NCBI RefSeq assembly: GCF_000241485.1
Contig: NZ_JH584241.1
Location: forward strand, 79,679 to 143,678
Source: Sphingomonas sp. PAMC 26605
GTDB taxonomy: Bacteria > Pseudomonadota > Alphaproteobacteria > Sphingomonadales > Sphingomonadaceae
Direction of reading: 5' to 3'
Length of the DNA: 64,000 nucleotides
A program made the position numbers and the translations under genes. Numbering within the stretch: position 1 is the first letter of the stretch; the number at the start of each line of letters is the position of its first letter. Under the pieces are notes generated by a model. The model saw only the letters and a list, made by a program, of their open reading frames with translations, ran no database searches and was not told the origin of the DNA. This document shows positions 56,724 through 64,000 of this stretch, piece after piece.

Positions 56724-59555
56724 ATGCGCAAAGCCGCGTACCTGATTTCCGTTGCCGCTATGGCGATTTCGGCCCCATCTTTCGCCCAGACCGCCCCCGC
56801 GACGACGCAGACGGACGCGCAAACCGGTACGTCGGCCACCGCGCCCGCCGCCGCCGCGCCTGAAGAACGCGACGCCGGCGACATCATCGTCACCGCGACG
56901 CGCCGCTCCGAGCGGCTGTCGAACGTGCCGATCGCGGTATCGGCGGTCGGGCAGGAATCGCTGCAGAATTCGGGCGGCTCGGACATTCGCGCGCTCAACC
57001 AGCTCGCGCCGTCGCTGCTGATCTCCTCGACCGGCAGCGAATCGAACGCGTCGGCGCGCATCCGCGGCGTCGGCACCGTCGGCGACAATCCCGGGCTCGA
57101 AAGCTCGGTCGCGGTGTTCATCGACGGTGTCTATCGCAGCCGCACCGGCGTCGGCTTGAACGAACTCGGCGAGATCGACCGCGTCGAGGTGCTGCGCGGG
57201 CCGCAGGGCACGCTGTTCGGCCGCAACGCCTCGGCCGGCCTGATCAACATCATCACCGCGTCGCCGAAATTTACCTTCGGCGGCTATGCCGAGGGCACCT
57301 ATGGCAATTACGATCAGAAGCGCCTCGCCGGCGGTATCACCGGGCCGATCTCCGACACGCTCGCCTTCCGGCTCGACGGCGTCTACGTCAATCGCGACGG
57401 TTTCTACCGCACGGTCAATCCGGCGGGCGGGACCGAATCGCGCGTCAACGACCGCGACCGCTATTTCGTCCGCGGGCAATTGCTGTTCAAGCCGACCGCC
57501 GACCTCAGCTTCCGCCTGATCGGCGACTATTCGCATCGCAAGGAAAGCTGCTGCGGCGCGACCTATTATAGCCAGAAGCAGACCGTTGATCCGACGCCCG
57601 ACGCGGTCGCGGCCAATGGCGCCGGCGTCAATGCCGATCACGCCGTGGCGATCACGGCGGCCAATCCGATCGTCGACATTCTGCGCCGCCAGGGCGCCTA
57701 TTATCCGCTCGCCGGCAACACGCCGGGCACCTTCAACCGCGAAGTCGCGATCACGCCCGGCCAGACCTATCGCAACACGACGGTCGATTACGGCGGCTCG
57801 CTTCAGGCCGACTGGAACCTCGGCGGTGCTACGCTGACTTCGATCACCGCATACCGTGAATACAAAGCGGGCAATGCCGGCGACGTCGATTACACCAATG
57901 TCGACCTGACGCACCGCGCTGCTGACGGCAATGCGTACCGCCAGTTCCACACCTTCACGCAGGAAGCGCGCCTGCAGGGCTCGGCCTTCTCGGGGAAGCT
58001 CGACTGGCTGGTCGGCGGCTTCTACTCGAAGGAGAACCTCCGCGTCGTCGACAACGTCGTGTTCGGCTCGCAATACGGCCAGTTCGCCGCGTGCCGCCTC
58101 GTCACCAGCATCAGCCAGAACGCCGCGCTGCAGAATCAGGCCGCGCCGGGCTGCCTTTCGGCCCTCGGTCGTGGGACGGTAACCGCGGCGTTCGGCGCAC
58201 TCGCACCGGCGGTGCTCGGCGGGCTCGATCGCCTGACGGGTGGTCCGGGCGTCGGCGGTGGCGTCAACAATGTCGGCGATAACGGGTCGGTCTATCGTCA
58301 GAAGAGCGAGAACTACGCCTTCTTCACGCACAACATCTTCCACATCACCGACACAGTCTCGCTGACGCTCGGCGCGCGCTACACGCACGAGCAGAAGGAT
58401 TTCAGCGCGAACTTCAACAACACCAATACCGTCTGCCCGGTGCAGCAGGCCAATCTGTCGCCGCTGCTCGCGAGCGCCGCGGTCCCTGCCGCCGCCAAGG
58501 CCTATGTCGGCGGCATCCTGACGCTGAGCTGCACCGGCAATTCGTCGGCGCAGCTCAACGCGCTCAACCTGCAGAACAATTTCGGCGAGGGTAAGGTCAC
58601 CGGCACCGCGGTCCTGTCGTGGAAGCCGATCCCGAGCCTGCTGACCTATGCGTCCTACGCAAAGGGCTACAAATCGGGCGGCTACAATCTCGATCGCTCG
58701 CCCTTGGGCGGTGCATCGGGCGTGTTCGGGCCGCGCAGCAATGCCGATGCAGCGGGGCTCCGGTTCGCGGCGGAAACGGTCAACAGCTACGAGCTCGGCG
58801 CCAAGTTCAAGACGCGCGGCTTCACGCTCAACGTCGCGGCGTTCCGCTCGGAGTTCAAGAACTTCCAGCTCAACACCTTCAACGGCTCGGTGTTCGTCGT
58901 GCAGAACCTCGTCGGCTGCTCGACCAGCCTCAACGGCGGCGACACCGACAATCTCGCGCCGACCGGCCAGTGCACCGGCAAGGCCGACAAGCCCGGCGTG
59001 ATCTCGCAGGGCGTCGAGCTCGAGGCGACGCTGACGCCGATCCGGCAGTTCCAGGTCTCGGCCGGCTATACCTTCGCCGACACGCGGATCGCGCGCAATC
59101 TGGTCGGCAATTCGGCCGGCGCGCCGCTCGACCCGGCGCTGTTCCTGCTGCCGGGCAGCGTCCTGTCGAACGCGCCGCGCCATGTCGTGACGACCTCGGC
59201 GTCGTGGACGCCCGACCTCGGCTCGAACGGCCTGACGGGTCTGGTCTATGTCGATAGCCGCCTGACCTCGGACTATAATACCGGGTCGGATCTCGCGCCC
59301 GAGAAGAAGCAGGACGGCTTTGCGCTGGTCAATGCGCGCATCGGTATTCGCGGCAAGGATCAGCTCTGGGCGATCGAGTTCTGGTCGCAGAACGTGTTCA
59401 ACAAGCAGTACATCCAGGTCGCGTTCAACACGCCGTTCCAGGGCGCGGGTTCGTCGGCCAACGTCGCCAATTTCGGCGGGACCGGCAACGCGCTTTACTC
59501 GGCCTATCTCGCCGAGCCGCGCACCTATGGCGTGACGCTGCGCTCGCGCTTCTGA
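56724..59555 (+). CDS. TonB-dependent outer-membrane receptor
   Basis: A 943-residue receptor. Signal peptide ending PSFAQ, TonB-box-like segment DIIVTATRRSERL, plug with RIRGVGTVGDNPG and EVLRGPQGTLFGRNAS, long barrel ending YGVTLRSRF with the terminal Phe. Several extracellular loops carry Cys pairs (for example ESCCGATYY, AACRL ... GCLSAL, VGCSTSL ... GQCTGK), which suggests disulfide-braced loops. Substrate unknown; no uptake partner is adjacent. AGGAGAG precedes the ATG. Confidence 0.93.
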   Translation: MRKAAYLISVAAMAISAPSFAQTAPATTQTDAQTGTSATAPAAAAPEERDAGDIIVTATRRSERLSNVPIAVSAVGQESLQNSGGSDIRALNQLAPSLLISSTGSESNASARIRGVGTVGDNPGLESSVAVFIDGVYRSRTGVGLNELGEIDRVEVLRGPQGTLFGRNASAGLINIITASPKFTFGGYAEGTYGNYDQKRLAGGITGPISDTLAFRLDGVYVNRDGFYRTVNPAGGTESRVNDRDRYFVRGQLLFKPTADLSFRLIGDYSHRKESCCGATYYSQKQTVDPTPDAVAANGAGVNADHAVAITAANPIVDILRRQGAYYPLAGNTPGTFNREVAITPGQTYRNTTVDYGGSLQADWNLGGATLTSITAYREYKAGNAGDVDYTNVDLTHRAADGNAYRQFHTFTQEARLQGSAFSGKLDWLVGGFYSKENLRVVDNVVFGSQYGQFAACRLVTSISQNAALQNQAAPGCLSALGRGTVTAAFGALAPAVLGGLDRLTGGPGVGGGVNNVGDNGSVYRQKSENYAFFTHNIFHITDTVSLTLGARYTHEQKDFSANFNNTNTVCPVQQANLSPLLASAAVPAAAKAYVGGILTLSCTGNSSAQLNALNLQNNFGEGKVTGTAVLSWKPIPSLLTYASYAKGYKSGGYNLDRSPLGGASGVFGPRSNADAAGLRFAAETVNSYELGAKFKTRGFTLNVAAFRSEFKNFQLNTFNGSVFVVQNLVGCSTSLNGGDTDNLAPTGQCTGKADKPGVISQGVELEATLTPIRQFQVSAGYTFADTRIARNLVGNSAGAPLDPALFLLPGSVLSNAPRHVVTTSASWTPDLGSNGLTGLVYVDSRLTSDYNTGSDLAPEKKQDGFALVNARIGIRGKDQLWAIEFWSQNVFNKQYIQVAFNTPFQGAGSSANVANFGGTGNALYSAYLAEPRTYGVTLRSRF

Positions 59556-59577
59556 CGCGCGCGGCGCTGACATAAGG

Positions 59578-59609
59578 CGGCCCGCGCCTCCTTCGCGAGG
59601 GGCGGGCCG
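59578..59609 (+). terminator. Hairpin after the TonB receptor
   Basis: Stem CGGCCCGCGCCTC / GAGGGGCGGGCCG (13 bp, one mismatch), loop CTTCGC, 22 bases past the stop. The following bases TCGTTCGTCG are only weakly T-rich. Confidence 0.65.
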
Positions 59610-59672
59610 TCGTTCGTCGAACGCAGGAAACGTCGGGTTCAGGCCGCCGATCGATCGGCCCGCGCCTCACCG

Positions 59673-59768
59673 CCGTCACCCCCGCGAAAGCGGGGGGCCC
59701 GCTTCTTCTCCGAACCGCACCGGCCGGGAAAAGAAGCGGGATTCCCGCTTGCGCGGGAATGACGGGGG
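59673..59768. repeat. Paired palindromes, family B
   Basis: Two GCGAAAGC/GCTTGCGC-type hairpins in opposite orientation, with outer arms CGTCACCCCCGCG and CGCGGGAATGACG, as at 4484-4582. Its right edge touches the stop codon of the VOC gene. Confidence 0.75.
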
Positions 59769-60155
59769 TCAGAGCGGCGGTGTCGGCTCCCAGAGTTCGA
59801 TCGGATTGCCTTCGGGATCGTGGATCCGCGCGAAGCGGCCGATCGCGGGATCGTTCCACTCCGCATTGGTGATCACCGCGATCCCCGCTAGATCGAGCGC
59901 GGCGGTCAGCCCATCAAGGTCGCGGACGCGCAGGTTGAGCATATACGGCTTGTCGAGCGCGAAATATTCGGTGTCGGCGGCGAAGGGCGCGAACACCACG
60001 GGGCCACCTTGCGCCTGCCACGCCCATTCGTCGGGCGCCGCGCCCTCGACCGAGACGCAGCCGGGGCCGACCCCGAGGTGCTCGCGATACCAGCCCGACA
60101 GGGCGTCAGGATCCTTGCCGCGGAAAAACAGGCCGCCAATTCCGAGTACCGGCAT
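59769..60155 (-). CDS. VOC-family (glyoxalase/bleomycin-resistance-like) protein
   Basis: A 128-residue vicinal oxygen chelate domain: VLGIGGLFFRGKDPDALSGWYREHLGVG at the start and FARIHDPEGNPIELWEP at the end with the metal-ligand Glu. Could be a metalloenzyme or a binding protein; substrate unknown. Start ATG 60155. Confidence 0.87.
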   Translation of the reverse strand: MPVLGIGGLFFRGKDPDALSGWYREHLGVGPGCVSVEGAAPDEWAWQAQGGPVVFAPFAADTEYFALDKPYMLNLRVRDLDGLTAALDLAGIAVITNAEWNDPAIGRFARIHDPEGNPIELWEPTPPL

Positions 60156-60247
60156 CGATCGTTCCTTTCATGCAGTCGCGTGCGGGAATCGATGATCGGC
60201 AGGAATTTACGGCACTCCGGCACGATCGCCAATCGTCGATCGCGCGA

Positions 60248-60709
60248 TCAGCGCGCGCGCCGCAGGCTGGTCAGGGCAAGGTCGAGCGCCGAGAGAAAGC
60301 GCGAGCGATCCTCCTTGCGGAACGGCGCGGGGCCGCCGGTCTGTTCGCCGCCGGCGCGCAGATCGGCCATGATCGCGCGCACCGCGATCGCGCTGCCGAT
60401 CGAGCTGCTGGTGAACGCCTTGCCGGTCGGTCCGATCACCACCGCGCCCGCCTTGAGGCAGCGATCGGCGAGCAGGATGTCGGCGGTCACGACGACGGTC
60501 GCGGCATGGGCATGTTCGGCGATCCAGTCGTCGGCAGCGTCGAAGCCCGAATCGACGACGATGCGCGAGATCAGCGGGTGGACCGGGATGCGCAGATGCA
60601 TGTTGCTCACCACGATCACGGGGATTTCGACGCGGTAGGCGACGCGGTAGATTTCGTCCTTCACCGGGCAGGCGTCGGCGTCGACGAGGATCTGCAGCGC
60701 GTCGGTCAT
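60248..60709 (-). CDS. YaiI/YqxD-family (DUF188, PIN-like) protein
   Basis: A 153-residue protein with the family opening ILVDADACPVKDEIYRVA, the segments VVDSGFDAADDWIAEHA and VVTADILLADRCLKAG with conserved acidic residues, and ending in a basic tail. The fold is PIN-related, so nuclease activity is possible but not shown. ATG 60709 overlaps the glnD stop (ATGA); the much longer upstream open frame is antisense-type shadow of glnD. Confidence 0.87.
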   Translation of the reverse strand: MTDALQILVDADACPVKDEIYRVAYRVEIPVIVVSNMHLRIPVHPLISRIVVDSGFDAADDWIAEHAHAATVVVTADILLADRCLKAGAVVIGPTGKAFTSSSIGSAIAVRAIMADLRAGGEQTGGPAPFRKEDRSRFLSALDLALTSLRRAR

Positions 60710-63450
60710 GCCGCGTCGGCCATGCGTTCCCCGGCGGCCGCCGCGAGCAGGCGCCGCTCGATCGTCTTGAGCCGCGACGCGGCGCCGATCTTGTCGCCGG
60801 TCAGATCGGTCAGATAGAAGGTGTCGACCGCGCGCTCGCCATAGGTCGCGACATGCGCCGAATGGATCGTCACGCGCGACTGGAACAACGAGTAGGCGAG
60901 CTGGTGCAACAGCGCGGGCCGGTCGCGCGCATTGACCTCGATCACCGTAAAGCGGTTCGACGCCTTGTTGTCGATCAGCACGTTGGGCACGATCGCGAAA
61001 GCTTCGGCGCGCGGGCGCGGGAGCGGTTTGGCCATCAGCCGGTCGATCATCTTGCCGCGATTGGCGAGCGCGTCCTCGATCGACTGCTTGAGCCGCTCGA
61101 GCTGGGGCGCCTCGTCGAACGGGCGGCCGTAGGGATCCTGGACGAGGAAATTGTCGAGCGCCATCCCGTCGCGCGTGGTGTGGATGCGGGCGTCGATGAT
61201 GTTGCCGCCCGCAACGCTGATCGCGCCGGCGATGCGGTAGAACAGCCCGGGATGATCGGCGGCGTAGATCGTGACGAGCGTCGCGCCGCGTTCGGGATAG
61301 ACCTGCGCGGCGATCGAGAGCTGCGCGTCGCCCGCCTCGGCGACCAGCCGCGCGTTGCGGTCGATCACGTCCTCTGGCTCGGCGACCCAATAGGGTTCGG
61401 GCAGGCGGCGGACGAGCGCTTCGAACTGCCCGGGGGTCCAGCCGAGCAGATCGCGCAAAGCCGCCTGCTTCGTCGCGACGCGTTCGCTGCGGCCCTTCTG
61501 CTTGTGGCCGAGCCGCAGCACCTCTTCCGCCGATTCGTAGAGCGTCGCGAGCAACTGCCGCTTCCAGCCGTTCCACACGCCAGGCCCGACCGCGCGGATA
61601 TCGACGATCGTCAGGACCAGCAGCAGCCGCAGCCGTTCGGGGCTCTGCACCACCTCGGTGAAATCGAGGATCGTCTTGAAGTCCGACAGGTCGCGCTTGA
61701 ACGCGGTCGCCGACATCAGCAGATGGAAGCGGACGAGCCAGGAGACGGTCTCGGTTTCCGCGGGCGACAGACCGAAGCGCGGGCACAGCTTGTGTGCGAC
61801 CTCGGCACCGAGGATCGAATGGTCGCCGCCACGTCCCTTGGCGATATCGTGGAGCAGCACCGCGACATAGAGCGCGCGGCGCGACACGATCTGGTTGAGC
61901 AAGGCGGTTGCCAGTGGGTGGTCGGCCTCGAGCACGCCATGTTCGATCTTCGAGAGCAGTCCGATCGCGCGGATCGTGTGCTCGTCGACGGTGTAATGGT
62001 GATACATGTCGAACTGCATCTGCGCGACGACGCGACCGAAATCCGGAACGAAGCGGCCGAACACGCCTGCCTCGTTCATCCAGCGCAGCACGATCTCGGG
62101 ATCGCGCGGCGAGGTCAGCACGTCAAGGAACAGCGCGTTGGCGGTCGGGTCCTGGCGGATGTCGTCGGCGAGCTTTGCGTCGCGCGCGGCGGCGCGCATT
62201 GTCAGCGGGTGGATCTCGAGGCCGTGCTTGTCGGCGAGCGCGAACAGTTCGAGCAGGCGCGTCGGTTTTTCGGCGAGAAAGTCGTCGGTCGGGATCGCGA
62301 GCCGGCCGCGGTTGACGATGAAGCCGTTGAGCTTGCGCGGGGAGCGGCGCAGCGTCGGCAGCCCGAAACGCCGTCCGCGCGCGGCGAACTTCTCGTCGAG
62401 ATGCGCGAGGAAGACGCCGGTCAGATCGCCTGCCGTCCGCGCCTGCAGGAAATAGAATTGCATGAAGCGCTCGACCTTGGATTTGCCGGGGCGGTCGGCG
62501 AAGCGCATCCGCTCGGCGATCTCGCGTTGCAGGTCGAAGGTCAGCCGGTCCTCGGCCCGGCCCGAGATGTCGTGGAGGTGGCAGCGCACCGCCCAGAGGA
62601 AGTTCTCGGCGCGGTGGAACTGGCGATATTCGGCGCGGCTGAGCAGCCCCGCCTCGACCAGTTGGGCGGGTTCGCTGACGTTGTAGGCGAACTTGCCGAT
62701 CCAGAACAGCGCGTGGAGATCGCGCAGGCCACCCTTGGCTTCCTTGACGTTGGGCTCGACGACATAGCGCGTGTCGCCCATCTTCTTGTGGCGCACGTCG
62801 CGCTCGGCGAGCTTGTCGGCGATGAACTGGCGCGCGCTGTCGGCCTGGACCTCGCTCTTGAAGCGGTGCGCCGCGGCGTCATAGACTTCCTGGTCGCCCC
62901 ATACGTAGCGCGCCTCGAGCAGCGCAGTGCGGATCGTCACGTCGCTCTTCGCCTGGCGGACCATCTCGTCGAGCGAGCGGCTGCTATGGCCGACCTTCAT
63001 CCCGAGGTCCCACAGCGCATAGAGGATCGTCTCGATCACCTGCTCGGTCCAGCCGGTCTGCTTCCAGGGCGTAAGGAAGCCGACATCGACATCTGAGTAG
63101 GGCGCCATCTCGCCCCGGCCATAACCGCCGACGGCGATGATCGTGATGCGCTCGGCCGCGGTCGGGTTGCTGTTCGGGTAAAGCCGCTCGGTTGTGAAAT
63201 CGTAGAGCAAACGCAGCAATTGGTCGGTCAGGAACGCCTGGCTCGCCGCGATCTCGAGTCCGCGCGAAGGATGCTCGATCAGCCGCCGCGCGATCTCCGC
63301 GCGGCCCGAGTCGAGCGCGTCCTTGAGCAGCGCGGTGCCTTGCGCGCGCAACGCCGCCTTGTCGCCGCCGAGCGCGGCGAGCGCATCGGCGAGACCGCGC
63401 CGGTCGATGATCGCACGGCGCTGGGGGACGGATTCGAAACGGGAGGCCAT
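60706..63450 (-). CDS. glnD: [Protein-PII] uridylyltransferase/uridylyl-removing enzyme
   Basis: A 914-residue bifunctional nitrogen sensor. Nucleotidyltransferase site GGYGRGEMAPYSDVDVGF (GG and DxD motifs), HD-domain phosphodiesterase with LLHDIAKGRGGDHS, and two C-terminal ACT domains (TIYAADHPGLFYRIAGA and EVNARDRPALLHQLAYSL) for glutamine sensing. Start at ATG 63450 with GGGAGG-type ribosome context on the minus strand being weak; the family N-terminus decides it. Confidence 0.96.
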   Translation of the reverse strand: MASRFESVPQRRAIIDRRGLADALAALGGDKAALRAQGTALLKDALDSGRAEIARRLIEHPSRGLEIAASQAFLTDQLLRLLYDFTTERLYPNSNPTAAERITIIAVGGYGRGEMAPYSDVDVGFLTPWKQTGWTEQVIETILYALWDLGMKVGHSSRSLDEMVRQAKSDVTIRTALLEARYVWGDQEVYDAAAHRFKSEVQADSARQFIADKLAERDVRHKKMGDTRYVVEPNVKEAKGGLRDLHALFWIGKFAYNVSEPAQLVEAGLLSRAEYRQFHRAENFLWAVRCHLHDISGRAEDRLTFDLQREIAERMRFADRPGKSKVERFMQFYFLQARTAGDLTGVFLAHLDEKFAARGRRFGLPTLRRSPRKLNGFIVNRGRLAIPTDDFLAEKPTRLLELFALADKHGLEIHPLTMRAAARDAKLADDIRQDPTANALFLDVLTSPRDPEIVLRWMNEAGVFGRFVPDFGRVVAQMQFDMYHHYTVDEHTIRAIGLLSKIEHGVLEADHPLATALLNQIVSRRALYVAVLLHDIAKGRGGDHSILGAEVAHKLCPRFGLSPAETETVSWLVRFHLLMSATAFKRDLSDFKTILDFTEVVQSPERLRLLLVLTIVDIRAVGPGVWNGWKRQLLATLYESAEEVLRLGHKQKGRSERVATKQAALRDLLGWTPGQFEALVRRLPEPYWVAEPEDVIDRNARLVAEAGDAQLSIAAQVYPERGATLVTIYAADHPGLFYRIAGAISVAGGNIIDARIHTTRDGMALDNFLVQDPYGRPFDEAPQLERLKQSIEDALANRGKMIDRLMAKPLPRPRAEAFAIVPNVLIDNKASNRFTVIEVNARDRPALLHQLAYSLFQSRVTIHSAHVATYGERAVDTFYLTDLTGDKIGAASRLKTIERRLLAAAAGERMADAA

Positions 63451-63526
63451 GGATCGCAGATAGGGGCTAAGCAGCCGTCCGTCCACGCGACTTGACGCGC
63501 GCGCGCGGCTGTCCAAGGTTCGCGCC

Positions 63527-64000
63527 ATGCCCAGGTCCCCGCGTCGTCAGATCATCCAGATGGGTGGCTTCCCCGCCATCAAGACCGGTGGGCCGTCGCC
63601 CTATGGCGATCTCTATTACGGCGTGATGGAGATGAGCTGGCCGTGGTTCATCGCGCTCGTCTCGGCGAGTTTCGTCGCGATCAACTTGGTGTTCGGGACG
63701 ATCTATGCGCTGCTCCCCGGTGCGATCGGGACGATGCAGCCCGGATCGGTGATCGACGGCTTCTTCTTCTCGGTCGATACGCTCGGCACGGTCGGCTACG
63801 GCGTGATGGCACCGGTGACACGGCTCGGCCATGCGATCGCCGCGGTCGAGATCCTGATCGGGCTGTTCTTCTCGGCGACGATCACCGGGCTGATCTTCGC
63901 GCGCTTCGCCCGCCCGCGCGAGAGCCTGATCTTCAGCGAGGTCGCGGTGATCGGGCGCTATCTCGGGCGGCGTGCGCTGATGATCCGCGTCGCCTCGAAA
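63527..64000 (+). CDS. Inward-rectifier-type K+ channel (KirBac-like), 5' part
   Basis: The first 158 codons of a gene cut by the window end. Two membrane helices (about 38-60 and 102-124) flank a pore loop with the K+ filter TVGYG (in SVDTLGTVGYGVM). FARFARPRESLIFSEVAVI after the second helix is the start of the Kir cytoplasmic domain. MGGFPAIKTGG near the N-terminus is a slide-helix-like region. It is divergent from glnD. The rest of the domain lies outside the window. Confidence 0.88.
   Translation, partial: MPRSPRRQIIQMGGFPAIKTGGPSPYGDLYYGVMEMSWPWFIALVSASFVAINLVFGTIYALLPGAIGTMQPGSVIDGFFFSVDTLGTVGYGVMAPVTRLGHAIAAVEILIGLFFSATITGLIFARFARPRESLIFSEVAVIGRYLGRRALMIRVASK

Noticed and set aside
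56676..59573. 965-codon minus-strand open frame opposite the TonB receptor
   Set aside because: Shadow; no domain, and the receptor on the other strand has signal peptide, plug and barrel.

Overview
The window is about 64 kb of high-GC, densely packed bacterial chromosome, and it looks like a sphingomonad (alphaproteobacterium, Sphingomonas/Novosphingobium type). Support comes from two large TonB-dependent receptors with the sphingomonad plug style (VTAxRR near the N-terminus), a mannonate dehydratase whose catalytic residues fall at exactly the numbers known for the Novosphingobium enzyme, alphaproteobacterial general-stress (EcfG-like) promoter motifs, and many GTCA-CCCC-type intergenic palindromes. 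No phage, insertion sequence, CRISPR array or rRNA operon was seen. One tRNA gene is present (tRNA-Arg CCG, 43772-43848). Genus-level placement is inference.

Layout. 80-1454: msrA and a DedA membrane protein. 1631-7669: a central carbon block (rpiA, tkt, tal, gnd, HAD phosphatase), complemented by pgi at 49604. 7717-10865: an acetamidase/formamidase-like exported protein, a cytochrome b561 and a processive family 2 glycosyltransferase. 10873-18751: a complete potassium-uptake operon kdpFABCDE, including the 29-residue kdpF, with a candidate KdpE operator upstream. 18926-20265: a coupled MaoC hydratase and CitE-like lyase. 20272-26031: a GntR/FadR regulator divergent from manD, a hexuronate-type MFS permease and a GH31 glycosidase, the last three translationally coupled. 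It is followed by an outer-membrane beta-barrel protein and a TonB receptor, which may form one glycan/uronate utilisation locus.

29708-38063 is the most unusual part. It has an orphan MraZ-like protein overlapped by a small Cys-rich ORF, a hemerythrin with a 48-residue acidic partner, a PRC-barrel protein coupled to a general-stress flavin/pyridoxamine-oxidase-fold protein, an SGNH-like esterase, a cyoABCD quinol oxidase operon, a DksA/TraR zinc-finger protein and a CsbD/DUF883-like protein. A perfect FNR/FixK palindrome lies between the divergent hemerythrin and PRC-barrel genes, and EcfG-like promoters can be drawn in front of the hemerythrin, PRC-barrel and csbD genes. Together these suggest an oxygen-responsive and stress-responsive patch.

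38212-46938 holds an esterase of the PHB-depolymerase family, a Na+/H+ antiporter, a DUF4126 protein coupled to a disulfide reductase, a UVR-motif mini-protein, the tRNA, nth, dapB, a sirtuin and small exported proteins. 47000-49487 is the lepB-rnc-era operon, read on the minus strand. 49604-56286 has pgi, a DUF4174 protein, gor, a small membrane protein, thrS and infC; infC probably starts at a non-canonical ATC. 56724-63450 has a second TonB receptor, a VOC protein, a YaiI-like protein and glnD. The window ends inside a KirBac-type potassium channel gene.
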